From positions 1 through 64,000 of the forward strand of contig JACDOE010000001.1 of assembly GCA_017656255.1 (NCBI GenBank): a stretch of DNA of 64,000 nt, in the 5' to 3' direction. The number at the start of each line of letters is the position of its first letter. Positions within the stretch are counted from its first letter, which is position 1. The DNA comes from Bacillaceae bacterium (lineage in GTDB: Bacteria; Bacillota; Bacilli; JACDOE01). Position numbers and translations under genes: made by a program. Shown in pieces: positions 16,709 to 25,602 of the stretch. The notes under the pieces were generated by a model. That model was given only the letters and a program-made list of their open reading frames with translations, searched no databases and was not told the origin of the DNA.

Positions 16709-17567
16709 TCTGATTCCTCCTTGCGTAAAAGACCATGATATCTTCCAGTGAAGGTTTCTCAATCACCACATGCTGTCCCATTAACTGTTCCGCTTCCCTG
16801 CGATCTTCCACCAGGCCCTCAAACCCGTAACGACTCTGCTTCAGACCGACAAACATCGTTTTTACGTCGTCATCGAGAAGTTCCAGTCCCCCTTTGACCA
16901 CACCGTAATGATCGAGTATATCATCCTTGGTGGCATGGAGAACCAAATTTCCGCGATTGATAAACGTAATGTAGTCGGCGATTTTATCCAAATCGGTCGT
17001 GATGTGCGTCGAAAACAAGATAGCCCGGTTTTCATCCTGGATAAATGCGCTGAACAGATCGAGCAGCTCGCTACGAACCACCGGATCCAGTCCCGAAGTG
17101 GGTTCATCCATGATCAGTAATTCAGCGTGATGAGAGAGGGCGATGGCCAGCGAGAATTTCATTCTCATGCCCCGGGACAGGTCTTTTATTTTTCGGTTTG
17201 AGGGGAGTTCAAACATCTCCATATATCGGCGGAATTCACGTTCATCCCAGTTGCGGTATAGCGGTGCGATCACTTTTTTCATCTCTTCCGTGGTTAATTC
17301 CTCATAAAAATGGTTGGCTTCATAAACAAATCCGATCCGCTGCTTAATTTCCTGTTCAGCGGCGATATGATCCTTTCCGAAGATACGAATTTCCCCGCCG
17401 TCTTTTTTTATCAGGTTCATAATCAATTTAATGGTGGTGCTTTTTCCGGCGCCGTTGGAACCGATAAACCCCATGATATAGCCCGGATTCAGTGAGAAAC
17501 TGATATTTTTCAGGCGAAAATCTTGAAATGATTTGCTGACCTCTTTTAATTCAAGAATTTTATTCAT
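16701..17567 (-). CDS. ABC transporter ATP-binding protein of a YtrA-type operon
   Basis: This 288-residue ATPase has Walker A GSNGAGKST (about 36-44), signature LSRGM (about 129-133), Walker B ELLIMDEPTSGLDP (about 151-164) and an H-loop STH. The sequence GFVYEANHFYEELT marks the Q-loop region of YhcG/YtrB/PmtA-like ATPases. Its start codon overlaps the regulator stop codon by one base (TAATG), and it overlaps the permease gene by eight bases. The three proteins are therefore made in a coupled manner. The substrate is unknown. Confidence 0.85.
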   Translation of the reverse strand: MNKILELKEVSKSFQDFRLKNISFSLNPGYIMGFIGSNGAGKSTTIKLIMNLIKKDGGEIRIFGKDHIAAEQEIKQRIGFVYEANHFYEELTTEEMKKVIAPLYRNWDEREFRRYMEMFELPSNRKIKDLSRGMRMKFSLAIALSHHAELLIMDEPTSGLDPVVRSELLDLFSAFIQDENRAILFSTHITTDLDKIADYITFINRGNLVLHATKDDILDHYGVVKGGLELLDDDVKTMFVGLKQSRYGFEGLVEDRREAEQLMGQHVVIEKPSLEDIMVFYARRNQNG

Positions 17568-17944
17568 TATGGTTCCTCCTCATATAAGACTTGAAGCAAT
17601 TCCTGAAGGTCATCGAGGCCGAGCCCGGCGGTGCGCGCAGCACGGATCGCTTCACTCAGTTTTTCTTCGACCAGCCGAAGTCTTGTTTCTTTAAGAAATT
17701 CCGGGTTTTTTGCTGAGACATAGGAGCCTTTTCCCGGCACCGTAACCAGGTAACCTTCTTTCTCCAGTTCGTCATAGGCCCGTTTAGTGGTAATGACGCT
17801 GATTTGCAGGTCCCGGGCCAGGCTGCGGATGGAGGGGAGCGGCTGGGATTCTTCGAGATCACCGTTCATGATCATCGTTTTAATCTGGTTGACAATCTGT
17901 TTGTAAATCGGTTCCTGTGATGTATTAGAAATGATGATATTCAT
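17567..17944 (-). CDS. GntR family regulator, YtrA subfamily
   Basis: The 125-residue protein has an N-terminal winged helix (about 10-75: EPIYKQIVNQIKTMIMNGDL, then LPSIRSLARDLQISVITTKRAYDELEKEGYL) and a short C-terminal helical region of about 45 residues. That short tail defines YtrA-type GntR regulators, which are usually encoded with ABC transporters. The start at 17944 matches the family N-terminus; the longer open frame up to 18274 is non-coding. A perfect inverted repeat 24 bp upstream of the start is the likely operator, giving autorepression of the operon. Confidence 0.85.
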   Translation of the reverse strand: MNIIISNTSQEPIYKQIVNQIKTMIMNGDLEESQPLPSIRSLARDLQISVITTKRAYDELEKEGYLVTVPGKGSYVSAKNPEFLKETRLRLVEEKLSEAIRAARTAGLGLDDLQELLQVLYEEEP

Positions 17945-17967
17945 CTCATCATCCTTCCACCGTTTAT

Positions 17968-17992
17968 ACTGTATATATACAATATATACAGT
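17968..17992. promoter_or_regulatory. Operator of the YtrA-type regulator
   Basis: Perfect 10-bp arms actgtatata (17968-17977) and tatatacagt (17983-17992) flank a 5-bp centre. The repeat sits just upstream of the gntR gene and within its expected promoter. The high AT content and central tgtatatataca resemble GntR/YtrA sites. Confidence 0.65.
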
Positions 17993-18113
17993 TAATAACC
18001 GATTCGTCAAGGACCTTTGCAACAGGATACGTCGTTTGCGTCTTGTGAATTCATCTTCTAAATAGCGGAGCGGATTTGATATGATAGAAGAAAAACGGGA
18101 GGGATGTGAGCGT

Positions 18114-18839
18114 ATGAACAACGTGTCGATCGAGGAACTGGCCGGGCGTGTGAAAGAGGGGAATGTGGTGATCTTTACTGGAGCGGGCATGAGTACGGAA
18201 AGTGGTCTCCCAGATTTTCGCAGCAACGGAGGACTCTGGGACGGACGGGACCCGATGGAGATTGCGTCCGCCAACTCCCTGTATCAAAACTTTGATGAGT
18301 TTACGTCTTTTTACCGTTATCGGATTGAAGAAAAGAATAAATACGCACCGCACGAAGGACATCGTATCCTGGCCGAATGGGAGAAAAAAGGGCTGGTGGA
18401 TGCGGTAATTACCCAGAATGTCGATGGTTACCACCGGCAGGCCGGGTCTGAGACCGTCTATGAATTGCACGGTTCTCTGACCGATATCTACTGTGAGACC
18501 TGCGGACGAACCTATACAGAGGAACATTATCTTCAAAAGAGTAACTGTCAATGCAACGGTAAACTGCGCCCGGGAATCGTGTTGTTTGGAGAAGCGCTTC
18601 CGGTAGAGGCCTTTGAAAAATCGGCGGAGGCGGCGCGGAACTGTAAAACGATGCTGGTGATTGGCACGTCGCTGCAGGTTTCACCGGCGAACATGCTTCC
18701 GTCTGAGACCCGGAGCGGAGGCGGTAACGTAATTCTCATCAACCGTGAACCGGTTGAGTTGTTTTATCTAGTGGATGGATGGATTGAAGGGAGTGCCCGT
18801 GACGTTCTCAAAGCCTGTCACGAGCAACTGGGGCTTTAA
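18114..18839 (+). CDS. Sir2-family NAD-dependent protein deacylase
   Basis: A sirtuin that removes acetyl or other acyl groups from lysines using NAD. Numbered from the ATG at 18114 (241 residues), it has GAGMSTESGLPDFRS at 23-37, the catalytic-core QNVDGYHRQAG at 101-111, the general base His119 in ELHGS, and a zinc site at Cys127, Cys130, Cys145 and Cys147. A GGGAGGG site lies nine bases before this ATG; the upstream ATG at 18081 has none. Its 3' end overlaps convergent sspH by four bases. Confidence 0.9.
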   Translation: MNNVSIEELAGRVKEGNVVIFTGAGMSTESGLPDFRSNGGLWDGRDPMEIASANSLYQNFDEFTSFYRYRIEEKNKYAPHEGHRILAEWEKKGLVDAVITQNVDGYHRQAGSETVYELHGSLTDIYCETCGRTYTEEHYLQKSNCQCNGKLRPGIVLFGEALPVEAFEKSAEAARNCKTMLVIGTSLQVSPANMLPSETRSGGGNVILINREPVELFYLVDGWIEGSARDVLKACHEQLGL

Positions 18840-19024
18840 TGGTTGATCCCTTCTTCAAGTTCCTGGACCGGAACCGTTTTTTGTTCGGCAGGATTTGTTT
18901 CATCGTGGACTCTGGCCGTACGGTCAGCCTGGTTTACTTCATCAATCCAGACAGGGGTATTCTGATGGTAGACATCGATTTTTTCCCGGGATTGTAGAAT
19001 TTCCTGTGCACGTGATACATCCAT
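18836..19024 (-). CDS. sspH: H-type small acid-soluble spore protein
   Basis: The 62-residue protein matches the SspH family of minor spore-core proteins: MDVSRAQEILQSREKIDVYH, then PVWIDEVNQADRTARVHD and a C-terminal VPVQELEEG. It is made in the forespore and is direct evidence that the organism forms endospores. Two ATG codons in tandem follow GGAGGG; the second (19024) has the better spacing. A sigma-G promoter is expected upstream but I could not confirm one. Confidence 0.88.
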   Translation of the reverse strand: MDVSRAQEILQSREKIDVYHQNTPVWIDEVNQADRTARVHDETNPAEQKTVPVQELEEGINH

Positions 19025-19113
19025 CATAAGACCCTCCTTCTAAAGATGTCATGAATAGTATGATCTTTCCAGCCGGTCTTATGCACGGGTTTGCTGCTGT
19101 ACCCGGGTACTGC

Positions 19114-19890
19114 TCAATCGACGGTGCTTTCCATCCAGCGAAGCATCCGTCGAATCGCCTGATCAAAGAACGGAGGAGGAAAATGGTGACCCAGCCCTTC
19201 GTAAATCAGGCGTTCGTAAGGCTTCTCTACCTTCTGGAGGGCGTCGGCGAGCCGGTCGGCATGCCGAATGCTGACCTGTTGATCCTTTGTGCCGTGAATG
19301 ATACAGACCGGACACGGCAGGTTCTGAACGTGAAAAATGGGAGACCGTTCCCGGTAGGCTTCCGGCAATTTCCACGGCGGGCCGCCGATCACTCTTTTCA
19401 GCATCCGGCGCAGGTCGACGCGTTCTTCATAGGTCATGGCCAGGTCGGAAACGCCTCCCCAGACCGCCACAGAACGGGGAATGGGACTCTCCATGGCCGC
19501 GAATAGGGCGTTTAATGCCCCACGGGAAAAGCCAAACAAGTGGATCCGTCCGGCATCGGCCAGTGGATGTTCGGCCAGTAGGGGAAGCGCATCGATCACG
19601 TCGTAGCGGTCCTCGCCCGCAAAGTCTTCGCGTCCTTCTCCGCCCCGATTTCCACGGTAAAAAGGGGCGAATACCATCACCCCTTTTTCAACAATGCGGC
19701 TGACCCAGGCCAGTTTGGTCATGCCGACGTTGCCAATCCCACCCCGGCAGTATACGAGTACCGGAAACGGGCCATCTCCGCGGGGAACGGCCAGGTAGCC
19801 GGTGACCTTCAGATTCTGTGCGGGATAGGTCACATGATAGAGTCGGGCATTCGGATGAAATTCGGGTATCTCGAACTGTTGTAGTAGCAT
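19114..19890 (-). CDS. Alpha/beta hydrolase, prolyl-oligopeptidase-like
   Basis: The 258-residue protein has an alpha/beta-hydrolase fold with nucleophile Ser in GFSRG (about 130-134), an acidic residue in IHGTKDQQV and a catalytic His in GLGHHFP near the C-terminus. An N-terminal beta-strand segment (LKVTGYLAVPRGDGPFPVLV) is as found in dipeptidyl/acyl-peptidase-like S9 hydrolases. No signal peptide is seen, so it is cytoplasmic. The substrate is not predictable. It is transcribed alone. Confidence 0.78.
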   Translation of the reverse strand: MLLQQFEIPEFHPNARLYHVTYPAQNLKVTGYLAVPRGDGPFPVLVYCRGGIGNVGMTKLAWVSRIVEKGVMVFAPFYRGNRGGEGREDFAGEDRYDVIDALPLLAEHPLADAGRIHLFGFSRGALNALFAAMESPIPRSVAVWGGVSDLAMTYEERVDLRRMLKRVIGGPPWKLPEAYRERSPIFHVQNLPCPVCIIHGTKDQQVSIRHADRLADALQKVEKPYERLIYEGLGHHFPPPFFDQAIRRMLRWMESTVD

Positions 19891-19994
19891 GGGTGAACCA
19901 TCCCTGCCTGTTTGTCATTTGTTTCTATATTCGATATTATCATAGTTATAGTGATTCGGGAGGATCATGAAGCTCTGAGAGGAGAGAAAGGGAC

Positions 19995-20171
19995 ATGGAA
20001 ATCATTGCGTTTATCGGACCGGTTGTTGTTTTGTTACTATTATTTTTTATCTATGATAATTTAAGATTGATGGTCCGTCAGAACAAAACGTTGATTGACC
20101 AGAACCAGAAAATCCTGGAGATTTTGTCTGGAGAAGAGAAAGATAAAAATACCGACAGTTCTGCTGACTAA
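19995..20171 (+). CDS. Small single-helix membrane protein, 58 residues
   Basis: A short gene running from ATG 19995 to TAA 20171. It has a clear ribosome site (GAGGAGAGAAAGGG), one N-terminal transmembrane helix (MEIIAFIGPVVVLLLLFFIY) and a charged, partly coiled-coil tail (LIDQNQKILEILSGEEKDK). I do not recognise the family; the layout resembles small membrane proteins found in many bacilli. The strong start signal and coding-like composition support it as real. Confidence 0.65.
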   Translation: MEIIAFIGPVVVLLLLFFIYDNLRLMVRQNKTLIDQNQKILEILSGEEKDKNTDSSAD

Positions 20172-20275
20172 ACCATGCCTTCTCATTTGACTTTTCCCTG
20201 AAATCATTTTAAAGTGATAATGAATTTCTGTTTTATGATTGTCAGAAACATGACGAAGTGGGAGAGGTTGAAAAG

Positions 20276-20596
20276 ATGGAGATGGAGAAAATTACAGCAG
20301 AAGAACAATTTGAACAGGTGATCAATCAAGATAAATGCATCATCAAATTCTTCGCGGACTGGTGTCCGGATTGTCGTCGTATGGATATGTTCATCGGAGA
20401 TATCATGAGGGATCACGCATACATGCCCTGGTATGAAATCAATACGGACGAATTTCCGGAGCTTCGGGAAAAATATGATGTGATGGGAGTTCCCAGTCTG
20501 CTGGTCTTTGAAAAGGGACAAAAGACGGCACATCTGCACAGCGCCAATGCCAAAACTCCGGACCAGGTGCGTGCGTTTCTGGATGATTTGAAGTAA
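20276..20596 (+). CDS. Thioredoxin-like protein (YtpP type)
   Basis: The 106-residue single-domain protein has a thioredoxin fold with the redox motif WCPDC at about residues 29-33, the cis-Pro segment MGVPSLLVF and an N-terminal helix. YtpP-like proteins in bacilli are associated with bacillithiol/thiol homeostasis; that role is inferred. The ATG at 20276 is nine bases after GGGAGAGG, while the GTG at 20258 has no site. It is followed within 31 bases by the yggT gene and may be co-transcribed with it. Confidence 0.82.
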   Translation: MEMEKITAEEQFEQVINQDKCIIKFFADWCPDCRRMDMFIGDIMRDHAYMPWYEINTDEFPELREKYDVMGVPSLLVFEKGQKTAHLHSANAKTPDQVRAFLDDLK

Positions 20597-20626
20597 AAAT
20601 TGTAATCGGTAAATGAGGTGGAACAT

Positions 20627-20905
20627 TTGGAAGAATCAATTCTTGGGTTTGTCGCTCTTCTTTTACGGCTCTATTTCTACGCCATGATCGTCTACATTCT
20701 GTCTTCCTGGGTGCCGGGACTGAGAGACGGCCGTTTCGGCGAAGTGCTCGGTTCGATCGTGGATCCGTATCTGTCGGTATTCCGCCGGTTTATCCCGCCA
20801 ATCGGGATGATCGATATTTCGCCTATTTTTGCGATTCTGGTCTATCAATATGTGATCTTTAAATATGCCTTAATCGGGGTGAGTACGATTCTCGGATGGT
20901 TTTAA
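20627..20905 (+). CDS. YggT family membrane protein
   Basis: The roughly 92-residue protein matches one YggT repeat: two membrane helices around SSWVPGLRDG, then the signature VDPYLSVFRRFIPPIGMIDISP, and a third hydrophobic segment. YggT proteins are linked to osmotic tolerance and cell division clusters in other bacteria, with no firm molecular role. TTG 20627 has a GAGGTGG site at the right distance; GTG 20618 overlaps that site. A strong terminator follows. Confidence 0.82.
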   Translation: MEESILGFVALLLRLYFYAMIVYILSSWVPGLRDGRFGEVLGSIVDPYLSVFRRFIPPIGMIDISPIFAILVYQYVIFKYALIGVSTILGWF

Positions 20906-20932
20906 CCCGTCAGAGACAACAGACCCGGATAC

Positions 20933-20967
20933 TGACTCTCTTCTGTGGAGCAGTGTCCGGGTTTTTT
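20933..20967 (+). terminator. Terminator after yggT
   Basis: A 12-bp stem with one mismatch (20933-20944 with 20951-20962) encloses a 6-base loop and is followed by a run of T residues. Confidence 0.8.
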
Positions 20968-21001
20968 TGAGTGGAAGTAGAAGGGAATGGACCTTCTCAA
21001 C

Positions 21002-21030
21002 TTGAAATGTGGTGAAGAAAACGATACAAT
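21002..21030 (+). promoter_or_regulatory. Promoter of the RND efflux operon
   Basis: TTGAAA (21002-21007), a 17-bp spacer and TACAAT (21025-21030) form a good SigA promoter. The first regulator palindrome lies about 14 bp downstream of the -10 box, at the start of the transcript. Confidence 0.7.
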
Positions 21031-21043
21031 TTTACATGTTAAA

Positions 21044-21137
21044 TAAGTAATTACTTACTCACCGTCCGGGTGAGGTGTTCAGAGGCGGTGATGCAAGAAG
21101 ATTATTTTTTTGATTTGTTAATAAGTAAGTACTTACT
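21044..21137. promoter_or_regulatory. Paired palindromic operators of the RND operon
   Basis: Two perfect 14-bp palindromes, taagtaattactta (21044-21057) and agtaagtacttact (21124-21137), share the half-site (T)AAGTA. They flank the leader between promoter and ribosome site. The likely ligand is the TetR protein encoded just after the operon (25594-26205); a related sequence (ttaagtac, near 26232) occurs in front of that gene. Confidence 0.65.
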
Positions 21138-21163
21138 ACTATATGTAAAGAGGTGAATCATCG

Positions 21164-22402
21164 TTGATAAAGTATCGAATATCTGGCATCGTCATCCTTC
21201 TATTTTTCACATTGGTCCTGTCCGGTTGTCAGGAGGCGAAACAGGTGGGCGGTTTTGAGGGTGTCCCGGTGAGTGTTTATAAGGTACAAGCAGGGGAGAT
21301 CAGCGAACATGTCCAGTTGTTCGGTAAAATTGAAAGCCGGCAATCGGTCACGATTACGTCCACGGTGCCGGGAACCGTGGAAAAAATAAATTTTGGCAAT
21401 GGCGATCAGGTACAGAAAGGAGACATTCTGTTCCGACTTGATAACCCGGATATCCGGTCCAGTCTTGATCAGGCCCGTTCTTCCCTGGCCGTGGCAAAGG
21501 CGAATGATCGGCAGGTAAAAAGCGGAACCGGCGAACAGGAAATCAAGGCAATGGAACAAAATGTAAATTCGGCCCGGGTGGCTTACGAGACAGCAAAGAC
21601 CAATTTTGAACGGCTGGAGGTTTTATATCAAAGTGATGCGATAAGCCTGAAACAGTATGAACAGGCAAAAGCAGAAATGGAGATGGCTCAGTCTAAATAC
21701 GAATCATTAAAACATCAACTCGTTCGAATGCAAAACGGTCCTGATCAGGAAACGCTTGATGTAAGCAGGGCCAGAGTTAATCAGGCTTATACCGCTTTCA
21801 TGGCAGCCAAAAGAAAAGCGGAGGAATTAACTATAACCAGTCCCATTCAGGGTTATATTTCGCACATTTCCGTCAATGAAGGAGAGTCAGTCAATCCGGG
21901 GCTGCCGCTGGCAACGGTGGATGATCTGGGCCGTGTCAAAGTTGACATTGACATTCCGGAATCGATGTATCCTTATTTTAAAGTCGGGCTAAAGACACAG
22001 GTCACTGTCCCAACCCTGAACAAAACTTATGAGGGAACAGTGGCAGAGATAGATACCCATGCGAATCCACATAGTGGATTATTTCACGTGCAAGTCAGGC
22101 TGGATAATCCGAATCATGACATTTTTCCCGGGATGACAGCAGAAGTCCGGGTACAGACCGAAGAAAAATCAGACGTGCTGGTTATTCCGGTAGATGCGAT
22201 CTGGCATGATCGGGGAGAAAACTATGTGTTTGTTGTAGAAGACGGGCTTACGATCCGGAAACGCATCCAGACAGGTATCCGCAGTGAAAAGTGGGTGGAG
22301 GTTCGGTCCGGACTCAGTCAAGGAGAAATGGTTGTCGTAGATGGAATACATCTGGTGCGAGAAGGGGACAGGGTGCAGATCATTTCTGATATAAACAAGT
22401 AA
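21164..22402 (+). CDS. RND efflux membrane-fusion lipoprotein
   Basis: The 412-residue protein is the adaptor subunit of an RND pump. It has a lipoprotein signal with lipobox LSGC (residues about 19-22), so it is anchored to the outer face of the membrane. It then has a barrel-sandwich/lipoyl half-motif (VEKINFGNGDQVQKGDILFRL), a long coiled-coil hairpin (about 95-200), the second lipoyl half (SPIQGYISHISVNEGESV) and a beta-barrel domain. The TTG start follows GAGGTGA. It is the first gene of an operon with the pump and probably controlled by the downstream TetR protein. Confidence 0.87.
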   Translation: MIKYRISGIVILLFFTLVLSGCQEAKQVGGFEGVPVSVYKVQAGEISEHVQLFGKIESRQSVTITSTVPGTVEKINFGNGDQVQKGDILFRLDNPDIRSSLDQARSSLAVAKANDRQVKSGTGEQEIKAMEQNVNSARVAYETAKTNFERLEVLYQSDAISLKQYEQAKAEMEMAQSKYESLKHQLVRMQNGPDQETLDVSRARVNQAYTAFMAAKRKAEELTITSPIQGYISHISVNEGESVNPGLPLATVDDLGRVKVDIDIPESMYPYFKVGLKTQVTVPTLNKTYEGTVAEIDTHANPHSGLFHVQVRLDNPNHDIFPGMTAEVRVQTEEKSDVLVIPVDAIWHDRGENYVFVVEDGLTIRKRIQTGIRSEKWVEVRSGLSQGEMVVVDGIHLVREGDRVQIISDINK

Positions 22403-22422
22403 AGATAATGGAGTGAAACCGA

Positions 22423-25400
22423 ATGGGGATTTTAAAAACGGCCATCAAGCGGCCGATTACCGTTTTTATGATAGTTTTTATTGTCATGTTGCTCGGGCTC
22501 TATCTGTTTCTTCGTATTCCGGTCGATCTCTTTCCCGATCTGGATATGCCGGTGGTGACCGTCACAACCAAGTATCCGGGAGCATCCCCGGTTGAGGTGG
22601 AACAACAGGTTACATCCTTAATCGAAGAAGAGATGAGTGACCTGGAGAATTTAGATACCATCAGTTCGACCAGTTCCCAGAATGTTTCCAGTATCATGAT
22701 CCAGTTTGACTGGGGAACGGACATCAATGTAGCAGAAACCCGGGTCAGATCCAAACTGGAAACGATTATGGGAGAATTGCCGTCTGCCATTGAAGATCCT
22801 GTTGTGCAAAACGTTAACCCGTCCGATTCCCCTGTGGTGGAAATGGTACTGGCTGGAGATCGGGATTTAAAGGAGCTGACGATCATTGCAGACGAACAGG
22901 TCAAAGAGGAACTGCAAAAGGTGACGGGTGTCTCTTCCATTCAAATTTTTGGCGGCAGAGAAAATGAAGTGGTCATTGCACTCGATCAGCAAAAAATGAA
23001 GCACCTGGGGATCAGTCTCGGGACAATCCAGGAGACCCTGATGAAGGATAATCTGTCATTATCTATCGGAACGGTGGAGGAAGGAAACAAAATTCTTTCC
23101 GTTAAAACCAGTGCTGACATAGCCCAATTGGAGCAGTTAGAAAAACTTCCTATACCCGGCCGACAGGGAACCACCGTTCAGCTGCAGGATCTTGGCCACA
23201 TATTCATCCGGGAAAAAGAGACAGATCAGTCCTCTTTGTACAACGGGAAGAACACGGTTTCGATTTTTGTCTTCAAACAAAACGGAACCAATACGATTGA
23301 AGTGGCGGATCGGATAAAAAAGAAAGTGGAAGAGCTGAAACCTGAACTTCAGGGGGTGGACCTTGTAATCACCTCCGATTCATCCGATTTTATCAGCCAT
23401 TCCATTAAAAACCTGACCAAAGAAGGGGTGATCGGGGCCACGCTGGCAACCGTCATTCTGTATTTTTTCCTTGGTGAACTGGCTGCTACCCTCGTGATTG
23501 CCCTGGCCATTCCAATCTCGATCGTAACCACGTTTTTATTCATGTATTTTCAGGGGCTAACGATCAATTTGGTGACACTCGGGGCTCTGACGTTAAGTAT
23601 CGGGTTGATGGTGGACGATGCCATCGTGGTTTTACAGAACATTTATCGGCATTACAGGGAGGAAGGAAAAAAGGTGTTTCAGGCGGCCGTGGACGGTGTG
23701 CGAGAAGTGGCCTCAGCCGTTTTTTCCGCAACCATGACCAAGATGATTGTATTTTTACCGATGCTCTTTGTAGGCGGCATGGCAGGTCAGATATTTAAGC
23801 CACTTGCCTACACCGTCATCTACGGGTTACTGGCCTCTTTGATCGTCTCTTTTACCGTGACTCCCACTTTGACGGCACTTTTACTGGCGGCAGCCAAAAA
23901 AGTCCCCTTTTTACGAGGAAAATCCCGTCTATCTGAAAAACTGGTTGGTATTCGCCGTTCCATCGAAGACGGGTATAGAAAGTTACTGGTCCGGGTGCTG
24001 AATCATCGAAAAAAAGTGTTTGTCATGGCCCTTGTGTCTTTCATAGCGGGAGCCGGCATGTTAACGATGGTGGGAAAAGAATTTATGCCCCGGATGGATG
24101 CCGGTGAATTTACCATTCATGTTGAGATGCCTCCCGATACCCGGATCGAAGAGACTGAAAAGGTCGTCGCTTCCATTCTGGACAAAATTGAGCAAATAGA
24201 AGAAAAAGAATCTGTTTTTGTGGGACTGGGTTCTACAAAGAACAATCGGGACTATGAACAGTCGGACAAAGCCTATCTTACGGTCACACTGAAGGACCGG
24301 TCGGAACGCGACCGGAGCACGGGAGAAATCATTGAATCACTGCGGAACCGGCTGGTCTATCCCGGCGTAGATCTCAAATTTGAAGAAGCCAGTTTTATCG
24401 TGTCGTCGCTCTTCTCATCAGATCCGGTCTTTATCAGCATTAAAGGTGAGAATTTGCAGGTGCTGGACCGGATATCGGCTGATATTACCCGAATCGTTCG
24501 CGATGTTCCGGGTGTTCGAGATCCGGATAACAGTTTCAGTGGGCGTAAAAGGGAATATGTCATTCGTTTTGACCGTGATAAATTAAAATTTTACGGCCTG
24601 GATGTGTTGTCGGTCAGTCAATTTTTAAAAACCTCGACAAACGGTGATGTAATCGGTGAATTAGCCACGGATACGGGGGATATCGATATCAGGGTGATGT
24701 ATGAACCTCAGGATGTGAGGACCATTCAGGATGTGTCGCAACTGTTGATCCCGACACCCCGGGGATGGGTCCCTTTGGAAACATTTATGATTCTGGATCA
24801 GGCCCAGAGCCCCTCCGACATTTACCGGGAAAATCAGTTGAGGATGTCATTTGTCACCGCCGGGCTTTATCAATCGGACCTGGGCACTGTTGTCAGTGAG
24901 ATTGAAAAAGAATTAAAAGACTACCCGCTTCCACCGGGATATACGATTGAATTTGGGGGAGAAACCAAAGACATGCGGGAATCATTCGGGGATCTGGGTA
25001 CCGCCCTGATTCTGGCGATTGTCTTGATCTATGCCGTGATGGTAGCGGAGTTTGAAAGTTTCAAACATCCTTTTATCATCATGTTTACCATTCCTCTGAC
25101 GTTATTCGGTATTTCGGCAAGTCTACTTCTGTTTGGGAGAAATCTCAGTGTATCCAGCATACTGGGAATCATTATGCTTTCAGGTATCATTGTCAGTAAC
25201 GGGATTGTGATGATTGAATTTATGAAACAACTTCGAGAACAGGGAATGGATGCCTACCAGACTGTATTAAAGGCGGGACCGATCCGGTTGACACCGGTAT
25301 TGATGACGACCGGGACCGCGGTTCTAGGCGTATTACCGATTGCGCTGGGATTGGGGGAGGGTTCCGAGATGAACGCTCCCATGGCCACCGTGGTGCTGGG

Positions 25401-25542
25401 AGGATTAACGGTGGGGACGTTGCTGACGCTGTTTGTCATCCCGGCCTTATATTATGCGATGGAGAAAAACAGGCCCACAGGACAGTCATGGATCGATTAC
25501 GATGTGAGTGCTGATTCGTTGTCTCACGATGTGCCCAGTTAA
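22423..25542 (+). CDS. RND family efflux pump, AcrB/SwrC type
   Basis: The 1039-residue protein has the standard RND layout: a first helix near residue 12-30, a large extracytoplasmic loop, helices 2-6, a second large loop and helices 8-12. Helix 4 carries the proton-relay pair in LSIGLMVDDAIVVLQNIYRH. As a Gram-positive RND pump it most resembles B. subtilis SwrC (YerP), which exports surfactin and other amphiphiles. The substrate here is unknown. It is 20 bases downstream of the adaptor gene and ends in a terminator. Confidence 0.9.
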   Translation: MGILKTAIKRPITVFMIVFIVMLLGLYLFLRIPVDLFPDLDMPVVTVTTKYPGASPVEVEQQVTSLIEEEMSDLENLDTISSTSSQNVSSIMIQFDWGTDINVAETRVRSKLETIMGELPSAIEDPVVQNVNPSDSPVVEMVLAGDRDLKELTIIADEQVKEELQKVTGVSSIQIFGGRENEVVIALDQQKMKHLGISLGTIQETLMKDNLSLSIGTVEEGNKILSVKTSADIAQLEQLEKLPIPGRQGTTVQLQDLGHIFIREKETDQSSLYNGKNTVSIFVFKQNGTNTIEVADRIKKKVEELKPELQGVDLVITSDSSDFISHSIKNLTKEGVIGATLATVILYFFLGELAATLVIALAIPISIVTTFLFMYFQGLTINLVTLGALTLSIGLMVDDAIVVLQNIYRHYREEGKKVFQAAVDGVREVASAVFSATMTKMIVFLPMLFVGGMAGQIFKPLAYTVIYGLLASLIVSFTVTPTLTALLLAAAKKVPFLRGKSRLSEKLVGIRRSIEDGYRKLLVRVLNHRKKVFVMALVSFIAGAGMLTMVGKEFMPRMDAGEFTIHVEMPPDTRIEETEKVVASILDKIEQIEEKESVFVGLGSTKNNRDYEQSDKAYLTVTLKDRSERDRSTGEIIESLRNRLVYPGVDLKFEEASFIVSSLFSSDPVFISIKGENLQVLDRISADITRIVRDVPGVRDPDNSFSGRKREYVIRFDRDKLKFYGLDVLSVSQFLKTSTNGDVIGELATDTGDIDIRVMYEPQDVRTIQDVSQLLIPTPRGWVPLETFMILDQAQSPSDIYRENQLRMSFVTAGLYQSDLGTVVSEIEKELKDYPLPPGYTIEFGGETKDMRESFGDLGTALILAIVLIYAVMVAEFESFKHPFIIMFTIPLTLFGISASLLLFGRNLSVSSILGIIMLSGIIVSNGIVMIEFMKQLREQGMDAYQTVLKAGPIRLTPVLMTTGTAVLGVLPIALGLGEGSEMNAPMATVVLGGLTVGTLLTLFVIPALYYAMEKNRPTGQSWIDYDVSADSLSHDVPS

Positions 25543-25569
25543 AAAAGGATTAACAACATAAAGTTAAAC

Positions 25570-25602
25570 AAACCTTCTCGGGAAAGAGAAGGTTTATTTT
25601 TT
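25570..25602 (+). terminator. Terminator of the RND operon
   Basis: A perfect 10-bp stem (25570-25579 with 25586-25595) with a 6-base loop and a following T-rich tract. It overlaps the 3' end of the convergent tetR gene. Confidence 0.8.
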
